Of a stretch of DNA of 64,000 nucleotides, positions 8,969 to 18,597 are shown piece by piece (position 1 is the stretch's first letter; the number at the start of each line of letters is the position of its first letter). Source of the stretch: Serratia bockelmannii (lineage in GTDB: Bacteria; Pseudomonadota; Gammaproteobacteria; Enterobacterales; Enterobacteriaceae). Location of the stretch: assembly GCF_008011855.1 (NCBI RefSeq), contig NZ_VOUX01000003.1, positions 372,001 to 436,000 of the forward strand, read 5' to 3'. The position numbers and the translations under genes are program-made. The notes beneath the pieces were generated by a model. It made no database searches. It was given only the letters and a program-made list of their open reading frames with translations, and was not told the origin of the DNA.

Positions 8969-10738
8969 ATGCAAGCATGGCGCAGAAAGTGGCAGAGCCT
9001 GCCGCGCGGCCTGGTGGTGTTGATAACCGCGCTGGTTATCTATGTCCCCCTGTCGTTTATCATCATTCAAAGCTTCCTCTCGGCTCCGTTTTTCTCTCCC
9101 TCCAAGGTCTTCAGCCTGGAGGCCTTCGAGTTCATCTTTACCGATCCGGATTTCTACAAAGCGCTGAAAAGCGGCTTTATTCTGGCATTCGGCCTGGTGA
9201 TTATCGCCATCCCGCTCGGCGGCATTTTGGCCTTTCTGATGGTGCGCACCGATCTGCCGGGGCGGCGGATCATCGAACCGCTGATTCTGGTACCGATCTT
9301 CGTGTCGCCGATGGTGCTGGGTTTCGGTTACGTGGTGGCGGCGGGGCCGGTCGGCTTCTTCTCGCTGTGGGCGGAAGCGTTGCTGGGTTTCGTGCCGTGG
9401 AACATCTATTCGATGGCCAGCATCGTGGTGATAGCCGGGTTGACGCACGTGCCCCACGCGTATCTGTACATCTCCTCGGCGCTGCGCAGCGTGGGCTCCG
9501 ACGTTGAAGAAGCGGCGCGCACCGCCGGCGCTACGCCGCTGCAGGTGATGACCGCCGTCAGCCTGCCGATGGTGCGGCCGTCTATCTTGTACGCCGGGGT
9601 GCTGCTGTTCTTCCTCGGGCTGGAGGTGTTCGGCCTGATGCTGGTGCTGGGCGATCCGGAAGGCAACCTGGTGCTGGCGACCTACCTGTATCAGTTGACC
9701 AACAAGCTGGGCACGCCTTCTTACCACCTGATGGCGGCGGTAGCGGTGGTGCTGATCTGCATCACCATTCCATTGGTGATGCTGCAGCGCAGGCTGATGC
9801 GTACCGCCAACCGTTTCGTCACCGTCAAGGGCAAAGCCTCGCAGGCGCGCGCGCTGCCGCTGGGCAAATGGCGCTGGGTGGCCGGCGCGGTGGTGATGTT
9901 CTGGCTGACCGTGACCATCGGCGTGCCGCTGATCGGCGTAGTGCTGCGCGCCTTTATCTCCAACTGGGGCGTGGGCGTGTCTGTCTGGGACGAACTGTCG
10001 ATCAACACCTTCCGCACCATCTGGGCGCAACCCAACCTGCTGCGCGCCATCGTCAACTCGATGGCGATCGGGGTGATCGGCGGGGCGCTGGCGGTGGCGT
10101 GCTATCTGTTTATCGGCATTGCCATGCACCGCAAGCCGGATGGCGCCACGCGCTTCCTCGACTACAGCGTGCTGGTGCCGCGCGCGGTGCCGGGGCTGTT
10201 GGCCGGCCTGGCGTTCCTGTGGGTGTTTCTGTTCCTGCCGATGTGGTTGGACAAATCGCTTAAGGAAGGCTGGCTGTCAGTGCTGCCGATGGCCGAGTGG
10301 CTGCGCGAGAACGTGATCGTCTGGTTGCGTTCGCTGCGCAGCACCATCTTCAGCGTCTGGCTGGCCTACACCGTGGTGTGGATGGCTTACGGCCTGCGGC
10401 TGATCTCTTCTACGCTGCTGCAGGTGGGACCGGAGCTGGAGGAGGCGGCGCGCAGCGCCGGCGCCAGCCGCGGTCAGATCACCCGCCACGTCACCATTCC
10501 GCTGTCGCGCTACGGCCTGATCGGCTCCTGGTTGCTGATGTTCCTGATCTTTGAACGCGAATATTCCACCGGGGTGTATCTGCTGTCTCCGGGCACAGAA
10601 ACCATCGGCTCGATGCTGGTTTCCCTGTGGGCCGCGGGCGCTATCGATATCGTCGCCGCGCTGTCGTTCATCAATATCCTGCTGGTGGTGTTGGGGCTGG
10701 GGATCGCCTTGCGCTTTGGAGTGAAATTACATGATTGA
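8969..10738 (+). CDS. ABC importer permease, two fused membrane domains
   Basis: This 589-residue inner-membrane protein contains two tandem permease domains of about six helices each. Each has an EAA loop that contacts the ATPase: EEAARTAGATPLQVMTAVSL in the first half and EEAARSAGASRGQITRHVTI in the second. Fused permeases of this kind are typical of FbpB-type systems. The ribosome site ATAGGGAG precedes the ATG. The gene overlaps the ATPase start by 8 bp, a sign of translational coupling. Confidence 0.9.
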   Translation: MQAWRRKWQSLPRGLVVLITALVIYVPLSFIIIQSFLSAPFFSPSKVFSLEAFEFIFTDPDFYKALKSGFILAFGLVIIAIPLGGILAFLMVRTDLPGRRIIEPLILVPIFVSPMVLGFGYVVAAGPVGFFSLWAEALLGFVPWNIYSMASIVVIAGLTHVPHAYLYISSALRSVGSDVEEAARTAGATPLQVMTAVSLPMVRPSILYAGVLLFFLGLEVFGLMLVLGDPEGNLVLATYLYQLTNKLGTPSYHLMAAVAVVLICITIPLVMLQRRLMRTANRFVTVKGKASQARALPLGKWRWVAGAVVMFWLTVTIGVPLIGVVLRAFISNWGVGVSVWDELSINTFRTIWAQPNLLRAIVNSMAIGVIGGALAVACYLFIGIAMHRKPDGATRFLDYSVLVPRAVPGLLAGLAFLWVFLFLPMWLDKSLKEGWLSVLPMAEWLRENVIVWLRSLRSTIFSVWLAYTVVWMAYGLRLISSTLLQVGPELEEAARSAGASRGQITRHVTIPLSRYGLIGSWLLMFLIFEREYSTGVYLLSPGTETIGSMLVSLWAAGAIDIVAALSFINILLVVLGLGIALRFGVKLHD

Positions 10739-11801
10739 ACTTTCGGTAGAGAATCTGCATTTGACCTATGGCGACAACCCGGTGTTGAAAGGGGTGTCGA
10801 TGGATCTGAAACGGGGCGAAGTGGTCTCGCTGCTGGGCCCGTCGGGCAGCGGCAAAACCACGCTGCTGCGGGCGGTAGCCGGGCTGGAGAAACCGAGCCA
10901 GGGGCGGATCGTCATCGGCAACAGCGCGGTGTACAACGGCAGCGCACGCAGTGAAATTCCCGCCGAAGAGCGCAATCTGGGGCTGGTGTTTCAGTCCTAC
11001 GCCCTGTGGCCGCATAAAACGGTGTTTGAGAACGTCGCTTACCCGCTGAAACTGCGTAAGACTGCCTCGGCGGAAATCGCCCAGCGGGTGCAGGCGGTGC
11101 TGGATCAGCTCGGGCTGGGGCATTTGGCCAAACGCCATCCGCACCAACTCTCCGGCGGCCAACAGCAGCGCGTGGCGATCGGGCGCGCGCTGGTCTACAA
11201 CCCGCCGGTGATCCTGCTGGATGAGCCGCTGTCCAACCTTGACGCCAAGCTGCGCGAAGAGGCGCGAGTATTCCTGCGCGAGTTGATCATCAAGCTGGGT
11301 CTGTCGGCGCTGATGGTGACCCACGATCAGAACGAGGCGATGGCCATTTCCGATCGCATCCTGCTGCTCAATAACGGCAAAATCGAACAGCAGGGCACGC
11401 CGCAGGAGATGTACGGTTCGCCCACCACGCTGTTCACCGCCGAGTTCATGGGCAGCAACAACCGGTTGCCGGGCAAGGTCGTCGCGCTGGAAGGCGATCG
11501 GGCGCGCATCGAAGGTAAGGATTGGGCGCTGTGGGGCAAAGCGGGCGAAGGCGTGCAGGTCGGGCAGGAGGGCACGGCGGTGATCCGCGTCGAGCGCGTG
11601 CGGTTGGGTGAAGATCCGCAGGGCAACCAGCTTGAGCTGCCGTTGCTGACCAGCATGTATCTCGGCGATCGCTGGGAATACCTGTTCCGCACCGTGGCCG
11701 AAGATTTCGTGGTGCGTGCCTATGGCCACGAGGCGCGCGATCAAACGCTGTGCCGGCTCTCCCTGCCGGCCGAGCATTTGTGGATATTCCCGAAAGCCTA
11801 A
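10731..11801 (+). CDS. ABC importer ATP-binding protein
   Basis: This 356-residue cytoplasmic ATPase shows Walker A GPSGSGKTT, Q-loop VFQSYALWPH, signature LSGGQQQR, Walker B VILLDEP and switch H in VTHDQNEAM. A C-terminal TOBE-like domain follows (about residues 240-356), as in the Fbp/Pot group of importers. It ends the operon that begins with the binding protein. The operon converges on cntB 30 bp away, separated by a clear terminator. Any functional tie to carnitine use is only by neighbourhood. Confidence 0.92.
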   Translation: MIELSVENLHLTYGDNPVLKGVSMDLKRGEVVSLLGPSGSGKTTLLRAVAGLEKPSQGRIVIGNSAVYNGSARSEIPAEERNLGLVFQSYALWPHKTVFENVAYPLKLRKTASAEIAQRVQAVLDQLGLGHLAKRHPHQLSGGQQQRVAIGRALVYNPPVILLDEPLSNLDAKLREEARVFLRELIIKLGLSALMVTHDQNEAMAISDRILLLNNGKIEQQGTPQEMYGSPTTLFTAEFMGSNNRLPGKVVALEGDRARIEGKDWALWGKAGEGVQVGQEGTAVIRVERVRLGEDPQGNQLELPLLTSMYLGDRWEYLFRTVAEDFVVRAYGHEARDQTLCRLSLPAEHLWIFPKA

Positions 11802-11806
11802 TCAGG

Positions 11807-11834
11807 ACGCCCGCCGATGCGGGCGTTCCTTTTA
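11807..11834 (+). terminator. Terminator after ABC importer operon
   Basis: The stem ACGCCCGC (11807-11814), loop CGAT and GCGGGCGT (11819-11826) is followed by TCCTTTT. It lies between convergent ABC ATPase and cntB and overlaps the last bases before the cntB stop. Confidence 0.8.
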
Positions 11835-12797
11835 CAAATCCAGCACCAGCCGGCTGCCTTTGGCGCGCGAGCAGCAGATCAACAGGGTCTGCTGCGCCGT
11901 GCGTTCTTCCTCGCTGAGATATTGATCGCGGTGATCGGCTTCCCCTTCGATGATGCGGGTTTCGCAGGTGCCGCAAATGCCTTCGCGGCACAGGCACTCG
12001 ACCTTGGCCGCCTTGCTGTTTTCCAGCGCCTGCAGGATGGTCATGTCTTGCGCGACTTCAAGCTCAATACCCGATCGAGCCAGCACCAGTGTAAAGGCGC
12101 CGCCCGCCGTGTCTTCGGCGGCAAAGGCTTCGCTGTGCAAGCGACCGGCATCGATACCCCGTTCGGCGGCGATCCGGTAGACCGCTTCGTTCAGCGCCGC
12201 CGGGCCGCAGACGTAGATATGGGCGCCGGGTTCCACATCGGCCAGCGTGCGCGCCAGATCCAACCGGCCGCCAAGGCTGGAGACATGGCAACTGACGTTG
12301 TCGGCGAACGGCGCTTGCATCAGCTGTTGCTGGAAGGCGTTGTGCTCTTCACTGTGGAAGCAGTAGTGCAGATGGTAGCGTTGGCCGCTGCGTTGCAGCT
12401 CATGCAGATGGGCCATAAACGGCGTGATGCCGATGCCGCCGGCGATCAGCACGTGATGTTGCGCTTCCGGCGCCAGCGCGAACAGGTTATTCGGGGTGCT
12501 GATGGTCAGCGTATCGCCGACCGCCAGCCGGTCATGCATGAAGTCGGAACCGCCTTTGGAAGGAGACTCGCGCCGAATGGCGATCTGGTAATGCTCGAGT
12601 TCGAACGGTGAGCTGAGCAGCGAATAGGCGTTGCTGTAGCGCTGCTCGCCGTCCTGCATTTGCACGATGATGTGGCTGCCGCCGCTGAAGGCGGGCAGCG
12701 GCCGGCCTTGCGGATCCGCAAGGGTAAAGCGCTTGACCCGTGCGGTGACGGTTTCGATGTCGACGATGCGGACATCAAGCATCTGATAGCTGGTCAT
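11832..12797 (-). CDS. cntB: Carnitine monooxygenase reductase subunit (YeaX-type)
   Basis: This 321-residue cytoplasmic electron-transfer protein passes electrons from NAD(P)H to the Rieske oxygenase CntA. Its domain order is FMN-binding barrel (RYSNAYSL near residue 53), nucleotide-binding domain (HVLIAGGIGITPF at 115-127) and plant-type 2Fe-2S ferredoxin, with cysteines 270, 275, 278 and 308. Length equals that of E. coli YeaX. It is the last gene of the cntA-containing unit, 41 bp after the aldehyde dehydrogenase gene. The same fold serves VanB and phthalate dioxygenase reductases; the carnitine assignment rests on the neighbouring cntA, BCCT and dmlA genes. Confidence 0.88.
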   Translation of the reverse strand: MTSYQMLDVRIVDIETVTARVKRFTLADPQGRPLPAFSGGSHIIVQMQDGEQRYSNAYSLLSSPFELEHYQIAIRRESPSKGGSDFMHDRLAVGDTLTISTPNNLFALAPEAQHHVLIAGGIGITPFMAHLHELQRSGQRYHLHYCFHSEEHNAFQQQLMQAPFADNVSCHVSSLGGRLDLARTLADVEPGAHIYVCGPAALNEAVYRIAAERGIDAGRLHSEAFAAEDTAGGAFTLVLARSGIELEVAQDMTILQALENSKAAKVECLCREGICGTCETRIIEGEADHRDQYLSEEERTAQQTLLICCSRAKGSRLVLDL

Positions 12798-12838
12798 TCA
12801 TTGGCTCCAAAGCGCGGGCGTCCCCGCGCATGAAAAAG

Positions 12839-14287
12839 TTATACCGCCTGGCACAGGTATTTGAGCTCCAGATAGTCTTCGATGCCGTATTCGGAGCCTT
12901 CACGCCCCAGCCCCGACTGTTTCACCCCGCCGAACGGCGCCACCTCGTTGGAGATAAGCCCGGTATTGATGCCGACCATGCCGTACTCCAGCCGTTCCGA
13001 AACGCGCCAGATGCGCGCCGCATCGCGGGTGTAGAAGTAGGCGGCCAAGCCGTAGATGGTGTCGTTGGCCTGACGGATCGCCTCGGCTTCGTCATCGAAC
13101 ACCACCAGCGGCGCGACCGGGCCGAAGATTTCCTCTTCCAGCAGCAGCGAGCCGGGCTGAACGTCCCCCAGCACCGTCGGCGTGAAGAAATTGCCGCCCA
13201 GCGCGTGCGGCGTGGCGCCGGTCAGCATCTGAGCACCTTTGCTCAGCGCGTCATCGAGCAGCTCCAGCACCTTGTCGCACGCCTTGCGGTTGATCAGCGG
13301 GCCGATCTGCACGCCGGGTTCGAAACCATTGCCGACTTGCAGTGCCGCCACGCGGGCGACAAACTTCTCGGCGAACTGCGGGTAAACGCCGCGCTGCACG
13401 TAGAACCGATTGACGCAGACGCAGGTCTGCCCGGCGTTACGGTATTTGGCGATCAGTGCGCCTTCCACCGCGGCATCGATGTCCGCATCGTCAAACACGA
13501 TGAACGGCGCGTTGCCGCCCAGCTCCAGCGACACTTTCTTGATGGTGTCCGCGCTCTGGCGCATCAGCAGCCTGCCCACCGGCGTGGAGCCGGTAAAGCT
13601 GAGTTTGCGCACCTGCGGGTGGCGAGTCAGCTCGGCGCCGATCGCCTGCGAGTTGCCGGTCACCACGTTGAATACCCCGGCGGGAATGCCGGCGCGCTCG
13701 GCCAGTTCGGCCATCGCCAGCGCTGAATAAGGGGTTTCGTTGGCGGGTTTGACCACCAGCGTACAGCCGGCCGCCAGCGCCGGCGCGGCCTTGCGGGTGA
13801 TCATCGCCGCCGGAAAGTTCCAGGGCGTGATCGCCGCGCACACGCCGATGCCCTGTTTCAGCACCATCAGGCGTTTATCGCTGCTCGGCGAAGGAATGAT
13901 GTCGCCGTTGGCGCGCTTGGCCTGTTCGGCGAACCATTCGATAAAGGAGGCTGCGTAGCGGATCTCACCCAGCGATTCCGCCAGCGGTTTGCCTTGCTCC
14001 AGCGTCATCAGGTTGGCCAGATCCTGCTGGTGCTCCAGCATCAGTTCGAACCAGCGGCGCAACAGCAGCGCGCGCTGTTGCGCCGGCAGCGCGCGCCAGC
14101 CTTCCAGCGCCTGCTGGGCGGCGTCGATCGCCTGTTCGGTTTCGGCCGTCGCCATGTTGGGCACGCTGCCGATTGGCCGGCCGGTGGCGGGATCGCTCAC
14201 CGGCAGGGTTTCCTGGTTGTCGGCGTCGCGCCATTGGCCGTTGATATATGCCTGTTGGCGGAATAGCGCCCGATCGGAAATTTTCAC
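12839..14287 (-). CDS. NAD(P)-dependent aldehyde dehydrogenase, probable malic semialdehyde dehydrogenase
   Basis: This 482-residue ALDH resembles succinate-semialdehyde dehydrogenases. It has PWNFPAAM (155-162), general base Glu255 in SLELGGNAPF and catalytic Cys289 in NAGQTCVC. It sits between cntA and cntB in what looks like one transcript. From the carnitine pathway described in Acinetobacter, its expected substrate is malic semialdehyde released by CntAB, giving malate for DmlA. Succinate semialdehyde is the main alternative on sequence alone. E. coli yeaUVWX lacks an ALDH inside the cluster, so this arrangement is more complete than the E. coli one. Confidence 0.85.
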   Translation of the reverse strand: MKISDRALFRQQAYINGQWRDADNQETLPVSDPATGRPIGSVPNMATAETEQAIDAAQQALEGWRALPAQQRALLLRRWFELMLEHQQDLANLMTLEQGKPLAESLGEIRYAASFIEWFAEQAKRANGDIIPSPSSDKRLMVLKQGIGVCAAITPWNFPAAMITRKAAPALAAGCTLVVKPANETPYSALAMAELAERAGIPAGVFNVVTGNSQAIGAELTRHPQVRKLSFTGSTPVGRLLMRQSADTIKKVSLELGGNAPFIVFDDADIDAAVEGALIAKYRNAGQTCVCVNRFYVQRGVYPQFAEKFVARVAALQVGNGFEPGVQIGPLINRKACDKVLELLDDALSKGAQMLTGATPHALGGNFFTPTVLGDVQPGSLLLEEEIFGPVAPLVVFDDEAEAIRQANDTIYGLAAYFYTRDAARIWRVSERLEYGMVGINTGLISNEVAPFGGVKQSGLGREGSEYGIEDYLELKYLCQAV

Positions 14288-14333
14288 AAGAACCTCACAA
14301 GTCAGGGGAAAGGGGCCCGCGGGCCCCGTCGCA

Positions 14334-15458
14334 TCAAGGTTGATAAACCTGCGCCAGCAGGTTGTGGAAGTGGGCGATGCCGTGTTCGCTGACGCCGCTG
14401 CCGGCGCCGTCGGCCATGATGCGCCCCTGGCCGCGATAGCCGCGCGACTTCAGGCCTTTTTGCACGCTTTCCACCAGCCGCAAATCTTCCGGGCGGAACA
14501 CGTCGCGGTACCAGTCGATCAGTTTGAGCTGTTCGTCGCTCAAATCGGTGTTGGTGAAGTAGATGTCGTAGTGCTGCAGGGTGGTTTCCGCATCGACCGG
14601 GAACTCATAGATCACCGTCATCATGCCTTCCAGCGGCGGCATGTTGAACATGGTGCACGGCCACAGCCAGATGCCGTGGAAGCTGGATTCTTTGCCCTCT
14701 TCAAACTTGAACGACTGCTCGGAAGGGCGGGCGTAGCCGAACTGCAGCGTCCAGTTGCCGTGCAGGGTGTGCCAGTAGCGATCGACCTGCACCGAGTCGG
14801 CGAAGCCGGGGTGTGCCGGGCCGCAGTGGTAGCACTCGAGGTAGTTGTCGACGATGTTCTTCCAGTTGGCCGGAGTGCGGGTGACGAAGCGTGCCGCCAG
14901 CTTGAGATCGTCGACCTGCGGGCAGGCCTCGCGCACTTTGGCGCCGAGGCCCGGCAGCTGGTCTTCCACCGTGCCGGCCTGCGAGTCCAGATTGACGTAA
15001 ATAAACCCGGCGTACTCTTCGACCCGCACCGGCATCAGGTGCGAGTTTTCCTTATCAAAGTTCTGCACGTTTTCGCAGTTGCGCGCGTGCGCCAGTTCGC
15101 CGTCCAGCTTGAACGCCCAGGCGTGATAAGGGCAGGTGATGACGTTCTTCGCCCGGCCGTCGCCCGCCAGCAGTTGGTGGCCGCGGTGCGGGCAGACGTT
15201 GTAAAAGGCGCGCAGCACGTTGTCGCGGCCGCGCACCACCAGAATGTTTTCACCGATGATCTCGCGGGTGATGTAGTCGTTCGGTTGGGCAAGCTCGCTG
15301 CGGTGCGCCACACAAATCCAGCTGGTGGCGAACACCTGCTCTTTTTCGTGCTCGAACGCCGCCTGGTGGGTATAGAACCGGGCTGGAATGGTGTAAGCCT
15401 CGCGGGCGTCGGCGCAGAAATCTTTCGGTAAGGTAAATTCAGGGATCAGAGTGCTCAT
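14334..15458 (-). CDS. cntA: Carnitine monooxygenase, Rieske oxygenase subunit (YeaW-type)
   Basis: This 374-residue cytoplasmic oxygenase is expected to cleave L-carnitine into trimethylamine and malic semialdehyde. The Rieske 2Fe-2S ligands are C89/H91 (CPHRGH) and C109/H112 (CPYHAW). The mononuclear iron histidines are H211 and H216 in LECYHCGPAH. The residue three before H211, which bridges the two iron centres, is Glu208 rather than the Asp of ring-hydroxylating dioxygenases. This is the CntA/GbcA-type feature. Glycine betaine or proline betaine demethylase are alternatives on sequence, but the dmlA-BCCT-cntA-cntB context matches E. coli yeaUVWX, and length equals YeaW. Confidence 0.9.
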   Translation of the reverse strand: MSTLIPEFTLPKDFCADAREAYTIPARFYTHQAAFEHEKEQVFATSWICVAHRSELAQPNDYITREIIGENILVVRGRDNVLRAFYNVCPHRGHQLLAGDGRAKNVITCPYHAWAFKLDGELAHARNCENVQNFDKENSHLMPVRVEEYAGFIYVNLDSQAGTVEDQLPGLGAKVREACPQVDDLKLAARFVTRTPANWKNIVDNYLECYHCGPAHPGFADSVQVDRYWHTLHGNWTLQFGYARPSEQSFKFEEGKESSFHGIWLWPCTMFNMPPLEGMMTVIYEFPVDAETTLQHYDIYFTNTDLSDEQLKLIDWYRDVFRPEDLRLVESVQKGLKSRGYRGQGRIMADGAGSGVSEHGIAHFHNLLAQVYQP

Positions 15459-15484
15459 AAGTTAACCTTCCTCTTTTCTTATTG

Positions 15485-17095
15485 TCATTTCGCCATAGGG
15501 CGCGGTTGATACGACGATGGAGCGGGGAGTTCGGCGGCCGCCGGTGCTTCGGGCAGCGCCGGCGGGCTGCTTTCGATCAGGTGCGCCGGGATGGCCGCGT
15601 AGTCCTGCTTTAGCCAGCGGGCAAAGCCGTAGGTTTTCACCAGCAGCACCAGCAGGAACGGCAGCGCGGTCAGGATCACCGTGGTTTTCATGGTGTCCAG
15701 CGAGGCGCCGGTAAACAGGATCGACAGCGGGATCAGGGTGATCACCACGCACCAGAACAGGCGCAGCATCGGACTGGGATCTTGCCCCTCCTGCAGGTTG
15801 CGGGTGCTGGTGGCGGCCATGGTGTAGGCCACCGCGTCCATGTGCGAGGCCAGGAAAATGATCATGATGAACAGATAGGCGGCCAGGAACAGCTTGCCGA
15901 GCGGCAGCGCCGTCAGCAGCATCTGCACGGCGGTTTCGCCGCCCTGGGTGCTGAGGATCTCCGGTACGTTGAGCTGCCCGCTGATGAACTGGTGCATGGC
16001 ATAGCTTTCCAGCGAGCCGAAGAAGAACCAGCAGCCGAGGGTGCTGCCGAGCAACAACGCCCAGATCACTTCTTTAATCTTGCGGCCGCGCGAGACGCGG
16101 GTGACGAACATCGCCACGCCCGGGGTATAGGATATCCACCACAGCCAGTAGAACACCGTCCAACTGCGGCTGAAGCTGCCGTCGCCCATCGGATCGGTGA
16201 ACAGGCTCATCTGCAGGAAGTTTTGCGCCGTCAGGCCGATGGCGTTGATGGTGTTGTTGATGGTGAACTCGGTCGGGCCGACCAGCAGCACCAGCCCGGC
16301 GAAGGCGAAGGCGCCCCAGCCGACCATTTTGCTCAGGCGCTGCATGCCGCCGTCGATGCCGATGTAAGAGCTGAGACAGAAGATCACCGCGGCCAGCAGG
16401 ATCACCGTCGCCTGCACCACGAAATTGTCCGGGATGCCGGTCAGTGCCGTCAGCCCACGGGTAAAGGTAGAGGCCGTCAGCACCAGTGAAATGGTGAGGG
16501 CGCCGACGGTGGCGACCAGGAAGATCAGATCCACCAACCGCCCGATCGGGCCGTTGGCGCGCACACCGGTGATGGCGGAAATGATCCCCGATAGGCTGAG
16601 CCCTTTGTTCTTACGCACGTGGAAGTGGTAGGCCATGATCAGCGAGGCGAGGGCATAGGTCGCCCAGGCGCTCAGGCCCCAGTGGAAGAAGGAGTAGCTG
16701 ATGCTGTATTCCAGCGCCTTCGGGGTGCGCGGCGCGATGTTCAGCCCCGGCGTCTGGTAATAATACGCCCATTCCATCACCCCCCAGTACAGGGTGGACG
16801 AGCCCAGGCCAGCGCAGATGAACATGAACAGCCAGGCTAACGTGGAGTACTGCGGTTTGCCTTCGCCGAGGCGGATGTTGCCGTATTTGCTCAACGCCAG
16901 ATACAGCACCACCAGCAGGGCGATCAGCACCAGGATTTGAATGGTTGAGCCGAACAGCCGGGTGACGCCGTTGAAAATGGTGTTGGCGATAAGCGCGGAT
17001 TGAGCTGGAAAGAGCATCAGGCAAATGGCGATCAGCGCAATACTGCACAGGCTGATGGCGATGAGCGTGACATCCTTTTTAGGGGTGCTCTGCAT
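15485..17095 (-). CDS. BCCT-family transporter, probable carnitine uptake
   Basis: This 536-residue inner-membrane protein has about 12 helices of the betaine/carnitine/choline transporter family. The family signature is seen in [20 protein letters not shown] followed by SRGRKIKE, and the substrate-cage stretch [14 protein letters not shown] lies near residue 100. It is the counterpart of E. coli YeaV, which has the same neighbours. It starts the cntA-ALDH-cntB transcription unit, with cntA 26 bp downstream, so it likely imports the substrate of CntAB. An AGGAG site lies 10 bp before the ATG. Whether it is Na+- or H+-coupled or an exchanger cannot be read here. Confidence 0.88.
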   Translation of the reverse strand: MQSTPKKDVTLIAISLCSIALIAICLMLFPAQSALIANTIFNGVTRLFGSTIQILVLIALLVVLYLALSKYGNIRLGEGKPQYSTLAWLFMFICAGLGSSTLYWGVMEWAYYYQTPGLNIAPRTPKALEYSISYSFFHWGLSAWATYALASLIMAYHFHVRKNKGLSLSGIISAITGVRANGPIGRLVDLIFLVATVGALTISLVLTASTFTRGLTALTGIPDNFVVQATVILLAAVIFCLSSYIGIDGGMQRLSKMVGWGAFAFAGLVLLVGPTEFTINNTINAIGLTAQNFLQMSLFTDPMGDGSFSRSWTVFYWLWWISYTPGVAMFVTRVSRGRKIKEVIWALLLGSTLGCWFFFGSLESYAMHQFISGQLNVPEILSTQGGETAVQMLLTALPLGKLFLAAYLFIMIIFLASHMDAVAYTMAATSTRNLQEGQDPSPMLRLFWCVVITLIPLSILFTGASLDTMKTTVILTALPFLLVLLVKTYGFARWLKQDYAAIPAHLIESSPPALPEAPAAAELPAPSSYQPRPMAK

Positions 17096-17459
17096 GGGAG
17101 TGAACTCCTGTTATCGGTGGTGGGCCGGTGCGCGAAGAGTAGGGTGCGCCCGGGCCTTATTGGTTTGAACCCTTTGTTTTGTTACACCGCGAGGAGCAAC
17201 CGCCCCGGCAGAACGCCACCGGAAATGTTTACTCTTCATTAACATTTTTGAGTGTGCACAAATTACGGGAGGGCCACAATTGGGGCATCTGTAAAAGGAT
17301 AAAACACAGTATGTAAACAATTTGTTGTGATCTTGGCCGGGGTATTGGCGTGCTTTCTGCGGTGGTTTTCAACGGATTTGCGGCGGCGATCGAAGCGGAA
17401 AAGCGGACATGGCAAAGCAGGGCGCGAAAACGCGCCCTGCGCAGGAAAATCAGCGGTGT
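17096..17459. promoter_or_regulatory. Promoter region of the BCCT-cntA-ALDH-cntB unit (gene-free 364 bp)
   Basis: The part next to the BCCT gene (about 17220-17340) is AT-rich and is the probable promoter. It contains AACAA-T-TTGTT (17316-17326), a short inverted repeat. The part next to dmlA holds the hairpin at 17417-17440. Because dmlA has its own apparent terminator, the BCCT unit is probably transcribed from this region rather than by read-through. No coding sequence was seen. Confidence 0.5.
17417..17440 (-). terminator. Hairpin downstream of dmlA
   Basis: GCAGGGCGCG (17417-17426), loop AAAA and CGCGCCCTGC (17431-17440) form a perfect 10-bp stem. It begins about 20 bases after the dmlA stop on the minus strand. 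The following U-run is short (TTTG), so termination may be partial. Confidence 0.65.
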
Positions 17460-18545
17460 TTAGCGTTGCAGCAGGGCGGCGATCGCCTGGCCGACTTGCT
17501 GAGTGGAGGCATCGCCGCGCATATCCGGCGTGCGCGGCCCGTCGGCGATGATGCGCTCGATCGCCTGCAGGATGCCGTCGTGTGCCTGGCGGTAACGGGC
17601 ATCGCCGTCGCCGAGGAAGTCCAGCATCATCGCGCCGCTCCAGATCATGGCGATCGGGTTGGCGATGTTTTTGCCGAAAATGTCCGGCGCCGAGCCGTGC
17701 ACCGGCTCGAACAGCGACGGGAAGTTGCGCTCCGGGTTCAGGTTGGCCGACGGCGCAATGCCGATAGTGCCGGTGCAGGCCGGGCCGAGATCAGACAAAA
17801 TATCGCCGAACAGGTTGGAGGCCACCACCACGTCGAAGCGTTCGGGGTTCAGCACGAAGCGCGCGCATAGAATATCTATGTGCTGCTTGTCCCAGGCGAT
17901 GTCCGGATACCGGCGCGCCATCTCCGCCACGCGCTCATCCCAGTACGGCATGCTGATGGCCATGCCGTTGGACTTGGTGGCTGCGGTCAGGCGCTTGCGC
18001 GGGCGCTGTTGCGCCAGCTCAAAGGCGTACTTGAGGATGCGGTCCACGCCCTGACGGGTGAAGACCGATTCCTGGATCACCATCTCGCGTTCAGTGCCTT
18101 CGAACATCCGTCCGCCGAGCGAGGAGTATTCCCCTTCGGTATTTTCGCGCACCACGTAGAAATCGATATCGCCCGGCTGTTTGTTCGCGAGCGGGCAGGG
18201 CACGCCGGGAAACAGCCGTACTGGGCGCAGGTTGACGTACTGCTCGAAGTCGCGGCGGAATTTCAACAGCGACCCCCACAGCGAAATGTGATCGGGCACC
18301 GTATCCGGCCAGCCGACGGCGCCGAAGTAGATGGCATCGAAGCCCTTGAGCTGCTCAAACCAATCGTCCGGCATCATCTGGCCGTGGTGCTGGTAGTAGT
18401 CGCAGCTGGCCCACTCGAAAGTGTCGAATTCCAGCGACAGATCCCAGCGCGCCGCCGCCGCTTGCAACACTCGTATGCCTTCCGGCAACACTTCCCGCCC
18501 GATACCGTCCCCGGGGATGGCGGCAATTTTATAGGTTTTGCTCAT
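17460..18545 (-). CDS. dmlA: D-malate dehydrogenase (decarboxylating)
   Basis: The 361-residue cytoplasmic enzyme belongs to the beta-decarboxylating dehydrogenases (IPMDH/IDH/tartrate dehydrogenase). It oxidises D-malate to pyruvate and CO2 with NAD+. Seen features are the N-terminal AAIPGDGIGREV, the substrate loop FYVVRENTEGEYS, the metal site SDLGPACTGTIG region and the NAD-binding stretch FEPVHGSAPDIFGKNIANP. Length equals E. coli DmlA (YeaU). It is divergent from dmlR, as in E. coli. In this cluster it would take malate from carnitine-derived malic semialdehyde to pyruvate. Tartrate and isopropylmalate are the usual alternative substrates of the family. Confidence 0.92.
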   Translation of the reverse strand: MSKTYKIAAIPGDGIGREVLPEGIRVLQAAAARWDLSLEFDTFEWASCDYYQHHGQMMPDDWFEQLKGFDAIYFGAVGWPDTVPDHISLWGSLLKFRRDFEQYVNLRPVRLFPGVPCPLANKQPGDIDFYVVRENTEGEYSSLGGRMFEGTEREMVIQESVFTRQGVDRILKYAFELAQQRPRKRLTAATKSNGMAISMPYWDERVAEMARRYPDIAWDKQHIDILCARFVLNPERFDVVVASNLFGDILSDLGPACTGTIGIAPSANLNPERNFPSLFEPVHGSAPDIFGKNIANPIAMIWSGAMMLDFLGDGDARYRQAHDGILQAIERIIADGPRTPDMRGDASTQQVGQAIAALLQR

Positions 18546-18597
18546 ACAGAGGTCTCATTTGTAGGTAGGGGAGATTGACAACACTCTTATCCTATAA

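Noticed and set aside
7799-11801. Serratia SfuABC ferric-iron importer
   Set aside because: Gene layout is similar, but the Fe(III)-binding tyrosine pair is not evident in the binding protein, so the symbol was not assigned.
17240-17275. CRP site before the BCCT gene (TGTGCACA region)
   Set aside because: Only one half resembles TGTGA; the other half does not match TCACA at the required spacing.
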